Assembly (NCBI GenBank): GCA_037576195.1
Contig: CM075102.1
Location: 10,354,001 to 10,418,000, forward strand
Origin: Phytoseiulus persimilis
Taxonomy: Eukaryota; Arthropoda; Arachnida; Mesostigmata; Phytoseiidae
DNA: 64,000 bases
Direction of reading: 5' to 3'
Positions 1 to 11,640 of the stretch are shown piece by piece; the first letter of the stretch is position 1; every line of letters begins with the position of its first letter. The notes below the pieces were generated by a model. It saw only the letters and a program-made list of their open reading frames with translations. It ran no database searches and was not told the origin of the DNA. The translations under genes and the position numbers were made by a program.

Positions 1-97
1 AATAGGCACCGGGGAGCGTACAGGCCGACCCAGCACCGATCAGAAGCATATAATTGCTACGAGAGCTCAGCGAGGATACACAGCCCCCGACTATTTC

Positions 98-3000
98 TCA
101 ACGAAGCCGTGCGTTCCCCAACTTGTATGCAGAGCTGATTGGCGCGAGTGTTTGAGGTGAAATTCTGTGGATGACACGCCTGTTCCGATTGGAAACTAGG
201 GAAACGGCATGCGTGGGACAAACAGCACCAACCGTAAGGTTATGGCCCCCGATCTTGAGCTTTTCGTCGTCATCTTCGTTCCTTTTTCCTCCCCGCTGGG
301 CATCGGCCGCGGGGTCCGCCGTGCTCCCTTTCCGCACTGCTGTCTCCAGCTTCTCCTGCTTCGAACTCTCTGCCGATTCTTTCTCGTCGTTATCGTCCTC
401 GCGCTGCTCTTGCCCCGTACTGTAAAAGCCATGAATCAGAACAGTTTAATCCGAAATTTGATAAAGGTGATCTGCTGTGCGGTGGCCCCGGGCTCCCAGA
501 GATAACGAGTCCACTTATCCCATATTCCGACCAGGAACGCTACGGACGACGAACTTGGTCCAAAAACTGAGCTGATGGAGGGCGCGGTGGATGGGAGATC
601 TCACCGATCAGGAAAAGAGTATTCCGTGAGCTTCAAAAACCACAGAAAGTGCGGTACTCAATGGGAGTGCATGTTGCCTGACAGAACCGAAATCGTGAGT
701 TCCTTTCAAGAGTTAGAGATTCTCAGCATCTCGCAATGAAGTTTGAAATGACTGACGCGTAATGGGCTCTATCTGCTAGTGGTCACGGGAAAAACTGGGC
801 ATCTGAGTCCCTCTATTGATTTCCAAAGTGGGGAATATAGGATCGGATGTGGGATTACCGCAGTACTCACTTCGTCGCTCCGCTCCGCTCCTCCCAAGAC
901 TTTTGCCACGAACTTTTGCTATTCTGAGGGGAGCGTTCGGGTATCCTGTTGCTGCCACCGCCGCTACTGGTAGGTGTGGTGATCTTCTCAGGACTCTCAT
1001 CATGCTCGGAATTCCGTTCATGTTTTTCCATCAGTTCTCGCCTCCGCTCGACTTCTCGTTGTATCGACTTCGCCTTAAAAGCAATCAGTTCGACGATGAG
1101 CGCCGAGATCCAGAATCTCGAGCTGTCACTCAGGGCGTCCACTAATCACGAGGTCTGGCTGGCGGCACCGCTGATCTTAGAGAAAACACTAACATCACTC
1201 CGGAACTTCCGAGTCAGGAGTTTGGATTCTGTTCTCCGTAAATTGGCCCTGTCAACGATTGACATGGCTACATAGCGACCAGCTACACCAGAAAACCCTC
1301 GCAAGGGGACCTGTGGAGCTCGTTGGGCGACAGTCTGCTCTAGCATGTTTTGGTTCCAGATGGCTGGCTCGCACAGCGGACGATTCATTTAGAGAATGGA
1401 CCGCTGTCAACGATCATGGAGCACAGCACCATTCGATCAGTCAACGCTCAACCTCCGATGAACTGTCATTCTCGGTGTCCCTGGGGTGCGCTAAAATGAA
1501 AGAGCCGCCATGCCAAACTTCTGAAACGCCCGACATAAGAACGCACGCCACCAATGACCACTCTGCTGATTCGGACACTGTGCTCTATAATTATGCCCGC
1601 TGTTTGTCCATGCACACTCGGATCGATATCGGCGTCAGTTACGATCGCTTTAAATGAGGTCAAGGGCAGGCCGTCGCACCATGCACGACGGATCGGCTGT
1701 TCAAGGGCGGGATCCTCTGATTCTAATAGCTGTCATCCGCGACGAGCGTCGCCGCACTCATTCATGCTGCTTACGTCTATTTCAGCGCCTTCCTCTCTGA
1801 TGACGGGCTGGTTTTTCTGAGGGGCTCGATAGTCGACAGGTATCAAGGGAAGAGCGGAAGCTGGATGTTTTTCTCGCTCGACCATAGCTGAACTAGACCT
1901 CCGAGGGATGAACGAAGGCCGTCGTTGATTCGGAGCATTCCGAGAAGCACCGAGAGTGTCGAGTTGCTGTGGGAGAAGCACCGAAACCACGTTCGAGTTA
2001 TACGATCGAATCGTCGCGGGACAGAATGAATATATATCGTCAGCAATGAATTTCGTCCCCGCATGCACCGTCCGTCCGTCCGCATTCCGTCCAAGCACTT
2101 CTACAATGGAGGAGGAGGCTCCCCCATTCCATGAAACATTCTGTGCGGACCAACCCTGTTTTTCAGAATGCCAGGTCCTGGCTGAATCACATTGTGCTTC
2201 GGTGTATGCTGACCGCTCTTGGGTACTTCGCGGTGTATCATCTCCCCATCTGGAAGGTCAGACGGAACACCCTGAGCAGCATCACATGCCCGTGTAGCGA
2301 GCTCGGATGTTTGGAGTTCGTCGAGCTCAGAAGTGGTTCTATAGAACTCGTTCTCGTCTTTCACGTAGGTGAGAGATGCGGGATCGGGCGTCTGCTGGAG
2401 AGGAACAACTTCGTTAGATGAGATATTCCGATCGGGCAGAGTGTCAACCGGGAGATATAACACTCTACGACATGTCTACAACGATCTCACGGCCGTCCCG
2501 TACAGCCTGGCTATTGCCTCGTAGAAGTGATTTGAATCTCACCGATTCATCGATGTCTCCCGCGGACTCCTGCTTTTGCTCATCATCGCCGCTCTGCTCG
2601 GTCGCGGAGGCCGAGAGCTCATCGGATGCGTCTGTCTTCTCCTGTTCTCCGTCCCTTTCGGGTTTTCGTTTGATCTTCCGCGAGTTATCTTGGCTCTGCC
2701 TCTTGCTCCTAGCGGCCGGCTCAGGACGTTTCTTGTCGTCGCGTTTTTTGCAACCACTGTCCCTGAGGTCTTCTATCTTGCGACGAGCTCGCTCATCTTT
2801 TTTTTGGTTGGCCTGCTCGAGCTGCTCGAGTTTCTTCTCTTCGCGTTTCCTCTGATGTTCTTCGTATTCGCGCCTCATCCTGCCCATCTGTTCTTTCCGT
2901 TCACGCTCTTCAGCTTCGACCCGCTCCCGCTCGATTTGAGTTTGTCTCCTTTCTTCGGCCTGCCTCCGTTCTCGAGCTTCGTGTTCTTTCCGTATCTCCT

Positions 3001-4284
3001 CTACTTCTCTCTTCAGAGCATCTTGCTCTTCTTTGCGCTGTTGCTCCTCGCGGATGGCTCTCTGGCGGAGATCCTCGCGCTCCTGACGAATCTCCTCGAG
3101 CCGCTCTTGCTCTTCTCTGAGCTTTTCCTCCATCTGTTGTCGGCAGCGTTCTTTTTCCGCGGCTTCCTGTCGACGGGAAACTTCGCGATCCCTGACTTCC
3201 ATCTCAAGCCTTTCGATTTCGCGGTCGATTTCGTTGACTTTACGATCGATTTCTCGGAGATCGTCGTTCATTTCCTCTTCGCGTTCATCCTCCTCGGTCG
3301 ACTCCGGTCGAGGTTTCTCAGCCACGTCCGCAACAGACTGTTCGTCCTCGTCGGACCTCGGTCCCGGAGGCTTGCCACCGTTTTCTGACTCGTCGCGCTG
3401 ATCGTTTTCTGCAAGACACGAGAGGGTCGAGCGAGGTGTGCGTAGAGAGAGCTCCTGTGACGAGGATACTCGACGAACAACTCCATTTGACTGGGGTGAT
3501 GGCTTACCCTGGCTCATGGAGGCTCCTTTCTCGGAGTCTTTCTTCTCTTCTTGATTGTCTTGCCTCTCTTTCAATCTCGTTTGCGTTCTCGGGCGTCCAA
3601 AAGGGTCATAGTTGTTCAGGCTCTCGAGGACATCCTTGGATCGTTGCAGGAGCGCGTCGTTGTTCTCTTCGCGAGGCATCCACGGAGGAGTGTCGAGTCC
3701 GAACAGAACGGGATCAGGCACGTACGACGGCTCCACGTATTGGCTCGTCTGTGTGGATTATGAATCAATAGATTACTAACAAAAGACCACATTCCATATC
3801 TCCCCGCCGCGCCAGAGTGTTGACGGAACGGCGACAAATTTACCTTGAATTCATACGGGTAGCGTTCATATTTGAAGTCGGGATCGTTGAGGTATTGCTG
3901 CCTCAGCATTTCGGCGAAACGTCTCTGCAAGTTGTCGAAAAACTCATCTCCTTTTCTCCACAACGTCTAATGATCTCAGGGAGGATCCTCTATAGCGCAT
4001 CATGCGAGTTAGGCTCGATGTCCCGGTCAAGCTCAAGTGGAAGCTTCGCCTGCGACAGGACAACCACGCGGGAGAGTTGTCCTACATTGGCGCGGCTTGT
4101 CTCTCACCCTGAGTTGTGAGAGTCGTTCGGTCCGGTGGTAGAGCAAGTTGGTTCGTTGTTCAATGTCCTCAAGTTTCCGGAGGAGTCGTTCATTCCGGAC
4201 GGCGTTTCTCTCTTCTTCCATCAGGAGGGTTCTCCAATAATCATACAGCGTCTGTTGGGCAGCGGTCGTGTCGATGGCAGCCAT
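98..4284 (-). CDS. Multi-exon coiled-coil protein, unidentified
   Basis: I do not recognise the family. In-phase exons are 4284-4108, 3966-3844, 3748 to about 2480 (or 2504), 2394-2155, 1966-1775, 1073-871 and 419-98, giving about 841 aa. Junctions seen include the donors GTAAAT after 3844, GTAAGC after 1775 and GTGAGT after 871, and the acceptors ...CTCCCACAG before 1966 and ...CTTTTACAG before 419. The N-terminus starts MAAIDTTAAQQTLYDYW and is aromatic-rich, with helices continuing through the second exon. Exon 3 carries a proline-rich VPDPVLFGLDTPPW segment, an acidic Ser/Glu region and then more than 200 residues of Glu/Arg/Lys coiled coil. The tail is charged and low-complexity, with a KSIQREVERRRELMEKHER helix. 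A centrosomal or cytoskeletal scaffold would look like this, but that is only inference. The last exon may splice onward past the left edge at a GTTGGT near 240, so the C-terminus is uncertain. Confidence 0.78.
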
Positions 4285-6098
4285 CTGGAACGATAAGAAA
4301 CATGATGTTTGACGGATGAGGGTTGTCGACAGCTCCGCAGTACATGTTCACACCATGGACACGAGGAAATTCCGAAGAGATTCAGGCAGACGCTATTAGT
4401 CGGATTTGGTTCCTAATCGCGGACGCACAATGAAGTTCGCCACGGACATCGAGTTCCAAACGTCTCTGCATCAAAAGTTTTGAATTTGGAAGAAGTTTTC
4501 GGCGAAGAGGAGACTCGAGTGTACTTTGCTCTTAAATCCTCTGATTGTTAACGTCGCCAAACTATTAGAGTGTGCTCGAGGGGGCGGTTCGGAGGATCAC
4601 CGACGCCAACAGGTCTCAGCTCGGAAGAACCTAAAGCTGTATTCCAGTTTCTGGACGCTGATAGCACGTTTCCTTGGCATTCCGAGTGTGTTCCATGGTA
4701 TCTACAAACTTAGTCTGATTCACCCTCAGTGTGACGGAGTCCGTCTTCCCATTGGCTTGCTCACTTGGAAACACGCTCGAGAAAATGGATCTGAGCCAAA
4801 TTTTTCCGGTAGAGAGAGTTTGTCAACGTTGAAGCTAACGAACATTCACTACATTCTCCATTTCGTCCATTCCGTTCTCGCTTCGAATTCGTCGTGGAAG
4901 GGTTGAGCATTTATTAATTTGCGACCGTCCAGACGTCCCCGGATTGAGGTACCGAGGCTATCCCGAGGAGCGAGGATGGCTGATTCTACCATCCATGAAC
5001 GATGGGGATCTGATTTTTTGACCAATCCAGGCGCAGCTCGGTCGGGTCAGGTGCTGCTAACAACGCATACCTAAGTCCGCGAGTCAACGCGGGCAGACGC
5101 GAAAGTTCGAACCTCCCTGTGATACGTATAACCTTTTGGCCCATGATGCAATGATGAAGATTATTCAACTACTGCTACAAGGAGCCGAAGGGTGTTCCGT
5201 TGGCACGGGAACACTTCGAGCCGGGTCTTGGCCTGAAGAGTATGATTCTAGCGCGAGTTGCGCGGATCGCATCTCATTTCACGAAATTCCATTCCCGCTG
5301 TGGAGCCTTAACATTTCCCGGGCGGGGCAAGCGCACTTGACATTCGGATCGCCGAACCGCTGATCGCGATCAGAGTTTCTTTCCTTCCCCTATTAAAATG
5401 TCGCTCAACCGACCCCTCCCCCATCCCGGGCCCTTTACGATTGCTCCGCGTTATGACCAACACAGGACTTCTTCGACCATGACTCCTTCCTGAGTCACAG
5501 TCACAGCAAACAAGAGAGGAACGGAGCAATGGATTACTCTAGAGGATTGATCGAAACGCTACGACTCTTATCAGGATGCACTCGCTCGGCCTCGAAGCGT
5601 CCGGTGTGAGCTGAAGGCTGAACTCCGCCTTGCTCTCTGAGGGCTTTTTATCTTTTTATCGTGGTGTGCTCGAGCACCGCCCTAGCTCTCTTTCGATACG
5701 ATTCGTGTCGGCGGCTCCTTCCGAAGAACTCGACGCATTACCGACGTGATCACGATAGGCCTCGACAGACTTGAGTTAACGATCGACTCCCCAATTGACT
5801 GAAGCGATAGCCAGACAAGTTGGTGGGAATAGACTATAATTCTTGCGGGAGTGGAGCCCGGCCGCGCGGAAACGTCGGGGTCAGAACCAATCGATTTCAG
5901 ACAGGGATCGGTGAATCATGGTGATTGAATAATCGAGGTGTCCTTCTCTGCTGGAATGAATCTCCTTCTTCGAAGGCCGGGAGATTTTCGGAACTTGGCA
6001 TTTTGGCTCACTTTTGGTACGTTCCGGTGCCGGAACTGAATTCGAGGAAGCGTGTTGACGAGCTGTCCTCGTCGACTTCGATTACTCTGGGCTGGTTT
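4285..6098. other. Intergenic, no gene seen
   Basis: This is the 5' flank of the coiled-coil gene on the minus strand. Open frames here are short and none has family-like character. I see no tRNA and no repeat longer than a few bases. Confidence 0.5.
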
Positions 6099-6115
6099 CC
6101 CCCCCCCCCCCCCCC
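6099..6115. repeat. Poly-C homopolymer, 17 nt
   Basis: An uninterrupted run of 17 C (poly-G on the minus strand) lies in otherwise mixed sequence. Such tracts are length-unstable and hard to sequence, so the exact count may be an assembly estimate. Confidence 0.95.
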
Positions 6116-6684
6116 GGAACTAGAGTTCCCCCATCGTGAACTCGAACCCATCTAGTCGCAACGCACTCGTTGATTCGCCCCCGAGTACTGAGTGGATTGT
6201 GGCTTTGCTTGGAGCTCGATCGCGCCTTTGGAAATCGGCCTCCGAGGAACGGTGTCCTGCCAATCCATCCGTCGGGTACGTTCGAGCGTGATGGCGGGTA
6301 GGTACATCGTGAGCCAGCAGAGAGAGCTGGTCAGCTTGCGATTTGGGTGTTTCGGCATGAGGCGTCACGACTTCTAGTAACATACGGTGAAACATTAACA
6401 TCCTGCATAGTTGACTCTCCGTCGGGCGCACTATACGCGTACACACCGCGGTAGTCATCGAGTAATCATACGAGTTTCATGGGCTCATGCGAACGGCAGG
6501 CAGCACGGAAAGATTATGCTTGAAGTTGGAGATGGGTTCTGGTCCCCGCTCCGATGGTTTTTGAGGGAATCGATCGGATCCGTCGAACATTGTCCATGTG
6601 CGGATGAAGGCGGGCCCAACTTGAACCGCACGGCTGACCTCCACCTTGAGACGTCCCCAGGGGCCTCTGAAGGACGCCCGAAGG

Positions 6685-7086
6685 TCATGGAACCAAGAGG
6701 AAATACATTGGATGTCGTATGCCATAGCAATGAGATTTTCTGCCCCACCCTAACAACCCGATCTGCCGGATTGTCCAACGCACCACAAGGATGTTACGAG
6801 AGTGCGGTTTTGTGTCCCATAGAGGCGATTTCCAGAATGCGAAGTTCTCGATCAACCATTCGAACTTCAAGTCGCCCTCAAGGATACGACCATTACGAGC
6901 GGAGGAGAGCTTTGTGGGTTTTATTCCTCCCCGATCGAAAATCTCCGTGTTGATGACAATCATGCGAGCTGGACGATCGGGCCACATCACTAACCGATTC
7001 GAATGTGCGAACAAGTATATTTCAAGCCCGACATAGACTCCATTGCTCCATGGAAGCTGCATGTGGACACGGTTGATACTCGGCAA
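6685..7086 (-). pseudogene. MATH-domain-like coding relic
   Basis: A 133-codon minus-strand frame contains a pattern like the end of one MATH (TRAF-homology) domain, around VHMQLPWSNGVYVGLEIYL, followed by what looks like the start of another (LKFEWLIENFAFW; MATH domains typically open with a W-x-I-x-N-F motif). The frame then breaks, and coding-like sequence resumes in another frame at 6477-6725, around WFHDLRASFRGPWGRLKVEV. No complete gene with start, splice sites and BTB domain could be assembled. It could be a decayed MATH/BTB gene, exons of a live gene with junctions I missed, or chance resemblance. The plus-strand frame over the same bases looks like a shadow. Confidence 0.3.
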
Positions 7087-8191
7087 AGCTTGAATCAGGC
7101 TGTTAATAATTAAACTCTGGTTGGCGGGTCATGAATCAGATGCAAGGCTAACGGGTCAGTGGGCTCACAAAGTTCGGGAAACATCTGACAAGGCTCTGAC
7201 AACGATGTGCGCGGATGTTCCCCCAGAACCGATATCACTGATTGAGCTCCACGGGGAGGGAAGAAGGTGCGAATATCGGAATTCATATACATTCCGGGTT
7301 CCTGGAACTCCAGCGTCGGAGAAGAGCCTCCCGATCACGAATCGGGCTGCTGATTGGTCGCTGTGAGGAAGTACGAAAATCGCCCCCCATAGCTGGTTTG
7401 CTGAGTAACCGTTACGCCGAGCAAGAAACCCTGATCGCTGAGCTCAACCAACCGGAGATCTCTGTTTTCCCCTAAATTCTCGTCATTCCTCGTGTCCCTC
7501 GCTCGAGCTCCCCACTGCAAGCCACGTTGGGCTCAGTTGCGGTGGTGGACTCCCGGGTGTGGGCCGGTCTCTGTGGTGGCATACGCAAAACTGCACGTGG
7601 TCCCTTTTTCTGTGTGCCCGTCTCTAGGCCTGTGAGCCACAATTCGCTCACCCCTGATTTATGTCGGTTCAGACTTCATCTGGGAAACTCTCGATTTGTA
7701 ACGAATCACATCGTCCCGAATCGTTCGAAATATTGGGATACAACAAAAATGCTTGCGCGGAGCTCCTGCTTCTTCGCTGCTCTGCCCGCATCCAATCGAC
7801 CGACTCCTCTGCTGTGAAAATCATCAATCGTTATCAGCATCTGCCGGAACCTCGAGTGCTTGCCTTGTTCATTGATTTGAGTTTCGTGAAGGAATCTTCG
7901 CCCGGACTCCGACCAATGTCCCTTGGCAACGTGTCGCATCTTTGGAACGATGCTCTCTCCGATGCTTCAGCGGAGCAGTTTTCGCGATGGGTTCCTGGCC
8001 GTATTTTCATGTTCTTGGAATGATAGGTTCACTTCACAATGCTCGAATCGCAATTGTGCTCAGGATTATCTGGCTACTCGAAACAGGATCGCATCGAATT
8101 TGCGAGCTGTATCGACGCGATATTTAGCATGCAGATAAAATTCCTGTCCTGAAAAGATCTCCGAACGCGATGAGGAAGTTCTCCGGTGTCC

Positions 8192-8467
8192 TTATCGACA
8201 GCAGTTTGTGCGTCGCAGCCCATTGATCGATAACCCTCGGATATTTGCTGTCCAAATAAAATGCGGCTTCTGATTTGACAGTGTATCACATCGTATCGTG
8301 GACATCTTGTCATCCGAACAAATGACAGTCCGCCATTGGTCGCCCAACTGCAACGCCGATGTTGAATAATCGATTCTATCGGTAACATGGATATGGATCA
8401 ACCTGAGAGTACTACTCTGAGCTTCAACGCGTTGGCGGCAGATTTCAAGCGAGGCCTGACGGAACAC
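8192..8467 (-). pseudogene. Second MATH-like coding relic
   Basis: A 91-codon minus-strand frame includes LQLGDQWRTVICSDDK followed by a hydrophobic ...HFIWTANIRGLSIN stretch. The order resembles a MATH domain core: W-x-h-x-h strand, polar turn, aromatic strand, then an LSIN-type strand. The frame ends at a stop and related-looking sequence continues in another frame towards 8074. It lies on the same strand as the 6685-7086 relic, so both may derive from one MATH-repeat gene. Another open stretch at 8510-8956 (-) upstream is coding-like but unrecognised. Support is motif-level only. Confidence 0.3.
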
Positions 8468-9220
8468 TGTTTCCGGTTCTTGAGATTCCTCTCGCGCAGT
8501 CTTCGGTGTCTATCCGGAAGTGTCCGAACGCACACTCGACTGGAATACCATGTAGAGCACTGTACATAGATCATATCTAACCCACAACACGCGCCAAACA
8601 AACCTGGCAATAAACGTCTTTTGCAAGCATTCCAATCGGCACAGAGAAATTTCATATGCCCTATAGTTCGAAGCCCGGAAACGGTTACCACGAAAAAGAG
8701 CACCCGGCGCAATACGATGGGTTTCCGAGGCATCCTCGTTAAGTCGACATCTTGGTGCCAGTTCAAAGGGAATCCCCGCGAGTTTCATTGATGGCTCTGT
8801 CCCAACATCCAGCCTGATAACTTGTTCTTTCGATACAAACTGATATGATTGAATCCCTCCGACTTCAGCTGATAAATCATTGATATTGCGCTCCAGCAAG
8901 TTACCCATGGGATTCAGGGGCGTCCTGGTAAGCATCCTTGAGAAGTTGTCTATCAATGTAGGATTAGCTGCGACCGCTCCTCCATGGAGTTAATCCAGAA
9001 GTCAGCGGAGAAACACCGAAGTTCGCAACTTTCTGGAAGCCCAATAATGATTAGGAAGCACTAAAGTTCCGAGAACGTGAAAATTTTCGAGTTCGGAACC
9101 CCAAGGGATCTCACGGAGAGGCTCCATTGTACCCGTCGGCGCCACGCTGAAAACTTTGCCGCTCAGTGAATGAGAACATTCCGTCGAGAACAAGAGAATT
9201 ACCTGCGCATAGACTGTGCA

Positions 9221-9564
9221 GGTCTCGCGTGAAGGTCCGGAGCGCGATCGCCGGGGCGTTGCCAACGCTAGAACGCATCCGCAAGGAAGTTCTACAACCT
9301 CTGAAGCTCCCGCCGTCTAACGATGTTACCTACTTGACAAACATCGAATCTCGTGGAAATACACTCGGCTCGGAACACGTGCAAGAGCTCCCCTATCTCA
9401 GGATCGTATTCGCAGATTCCGAGGCCGATACCGTTCGAGTGGACATGGTACTGAATCCGAGCGCACATGCGGCGAATCGAGCTCAGCGGTTTTTACAACG
9501 CAAACAAAAGCTCTATTTGACAGAGATTCGCGAAGTCTTGAACTCGCTCAAGCGGTTCCTATGA
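9221..9564 (+). CDS. Candidate terminal exon, unknown protein
   Basis: An open frame of about 114 codons on the plus strand follows an acceptor-like ...GACTGTGCAG and ends in TGA. The translation has balanced composition (for example ALPTLERIRKEVLQPLKLPP near the start and LQRKQKLYLTEIREVLNSL near the end) and no low complexity, which suggests a real or recently real exon. I do not recognise the family. Possible upstream plus-strand coding pieces lie at 7661-8023 and 8387-8569, but the minus strand is also open there, so I did not join them. Isolated exon, remnant or chance frame all remain possible. Confidence 0.33.
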
Positions 9565-11290
9565 CCCAGTGAACCCGGAAGGTAACACGCAGTCCGTGTT
9601 AATATATGCGGAGCTGACGTGAACTGGGTCATCATTCGTGCAGTCGGAGCTTGAGCAGGGTTTCGCTGTGATCCAGACAGGCAGTGAATCAATCGACTCG
9701 ACTGGCGACCCGAAATCCCCGATATTTGACGACACAAGATTTACTCGAGGTTCTCATGGGATTTTCCTGATTCATGAGATTTGTATCTCTCCAATAAACT
9801 TTGTCACCCAGCGAAAACATTCTGGGCCATTCACATGAGCACACATTCGCTCCTCCTGTACCGAATCTGTAGTCTTCGTTATCATTAGCGAGCCAAGACC
9901 TTTGAGTTCCGATCAATAGCAGACGAAGCCTCTCACACCACGGTTCTTTGTCCGGGCGACTGAGGCTCCGTGGCTGAGTTGTATTTCGCAGGTTCTACTC
10001 TTTTCCGCAACTTCTTCTCGTACACGAAGCCTGTCATCTGAACGTTTAGCTCTTTCGAACTGCGTTTCTATACTAACATCGAGTATTCGGGTCTAGTCCA
10101 GTATTTGCTTGGACTGGAGAGCTCTCATCCTGGAAAACTACAAGGCAGGAGACCGCGGAGAGTCGAGCGGACACCTGCAACGCGCAGGAAGAGGCATCTC
10201 GCATAATCCAGTGGAGCACACGCGGGGATTCATGCTCGTACGGCTCAATGACGAAGAGCTCTGTTCAGCGGCATGAAAGTCAGTGCCTTGTATATTATGA
10301 CGATGAACAGGCGATCGTGGTGATTTTCTGGTGTGGGAACGCTGCTGCTCTTCCGCCCCATTCGTGCGACGCTGTTGCGTTGACCTACTCCGTGACTTTA
10401 GAATTCAACTCACAGAGTGATCCGTGTCACACACGAACCCTTTAATATTTGCCCTCCGGGTTCAGACCGCTGAACGCCGAGACTGTTCGCCCAGTTTGAA
10501 CTGAAGCGCGGGGTTGAGCTACGCGACGGCCAATCCTCACAGGATAAATTGCAATGTGGGTGAAAGAATCGACAATTCGTATGATGTTTCCTCCCCGGAC
10601 CTTGTTCCAGAACACATCGAGACGCTTCTAGGCTGGCCCGAGGTTAGCCAGAGCCCTGCCCCTCGATCAACTACAATCTCGATGATCTGGATTCTGATAA
10701 CGAATCAGTATCAATATCGATGAATTCTCTGGAGCAGGCTCCTTCCAAACCTCGACGCCAGAAATGATTTCGCATTTCTCACTCCGCATGGCTAGATCAG
10801 GTTCCGTTGCATTAATGATCTCGGTGATCTTTTCGTCGTCAAACTAACAATATCCAAAAGTGGTTGACAGTGGCCTCTCAAGAGCTCAGCTCCGTGAACT
10901 AGTGGATGTTGAGAGGATGCGTCAAACTCGAACGCTGGACGAGTGCATTGCGAATGACAGACCGATAGAGTATTCGGAAAAGGTCGAAAAACGGGTAGTG
11001 CCGCGGACGTGTTCACATAGAACAGCGGCATAACGACGCTTGTACTGACAGAATCGTGCGTATACTCTTTCCGGAGGACGCGAGCTCCAACGAGAACTAC
11101 AGCCGTTTCTGAGTCATCCAATCAGGCAACGCAGCACTACCCCGAAACCCAGAACTGCCGAGCTCGGTGGTTCTGAACTTGTTGCAAACTGACCATTTGG
11201 TCGATTTAGGCAAAAGATGCCTTTGGAGGTCGTGCGCGTGTCCTGGGTGGTGCGCATGAAGTCCAAGGAAAATCGCGCTCAATAAGCTCT
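9565..11290. other. Intergenic, no gene seen
   Basis: Only short frames without recognisable domains. The kinase relic that follows should have an N-lobe glycine loop upstream, and none was found here. Confidence 0.45.
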
Positions 11291-11640
11291 GTAAGTTCCG
11301 CGTGAGGTACAGGTCGTCTATGAAGAGAGTCAGGAGCATGTGCGCTCGGAAAGAGAGATGCACCGATGTGTTCCGTTGAGCCTCATCGTAAAACTGATGT
11401 GCCACTTCCGAGACGTCACAGACATCATCCTGCGTCCGGTGTTCGTCTCGAACGGAGATTCGTGCATCCTCACACAGTATGTCAAGAACCCCGAACGGGA
11501 AGACGTGGAATCCTATGCAGCTGGAATCCTTTCAGCCCTTGAGTACCTCCTACGGTCGGACGTCATTCCCAGAAATCTCAAGCCGGAGACCCCAAGAGCT
11601 ATCTGAAGGTGCGCCTCGGGCTGGTGTTCTTATGACACAG
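11291..11640 (+). pseudogene. Decayed AGC kinase domain (PKG/PKA-like)
   Basis: The plus-strand frame reads through kinase landmarks in order. An alpha-C helix segment EESQEHVRSERE closely resembles the QQEHIRSEKQ-type segment of cGMP-dependent kinases. IVKLMCHFRD follows (family IV-L-x-x-x-F-x-D), then a hinge-like stretch, an alpha-E-like ESYAAGILSALEYLL, and VIPRNLKPE in place of the catalytic loop (I-Y-R-D-L-K-P-E in the family). After a one-base frame shift near 11590 comes YLKVRLGLVFL where K-L-V-D-F-G is expected. So the catalytic Asp is Asn and the DFG Asp is gone. An in-frame stop sits just upstream near 11290. Downstream, EYGYP may be a relic of the G-T-P-E-Y-V-A-P-E motif. The frameshift and missing N-lobe favour a pseudogene over a functional pseudokinase. 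Confidence 0.6.

Noticed and set aside
2576-3388. 270-codon plus-strand open frame, Leu/Phe-rich
   Set aside because: Antisense of the Glu/Arg coiled coil on the minus strand; such repeats leave the reverse frame open and falsely hydrophobic.
6411-6953. 180-codon plus-strand open frame
   Set aside because: Composition is unlike a folded protein, and the minus strand over the same bases carries MATH-like motifs.
7661-8023. 120-codon plus-strand open frame with an acceptor-like CAG
   Set aside because: The minus strand is also open over much of it, and I could not link it in phase to the 9221-9564 exon, so it was not called as a gene.
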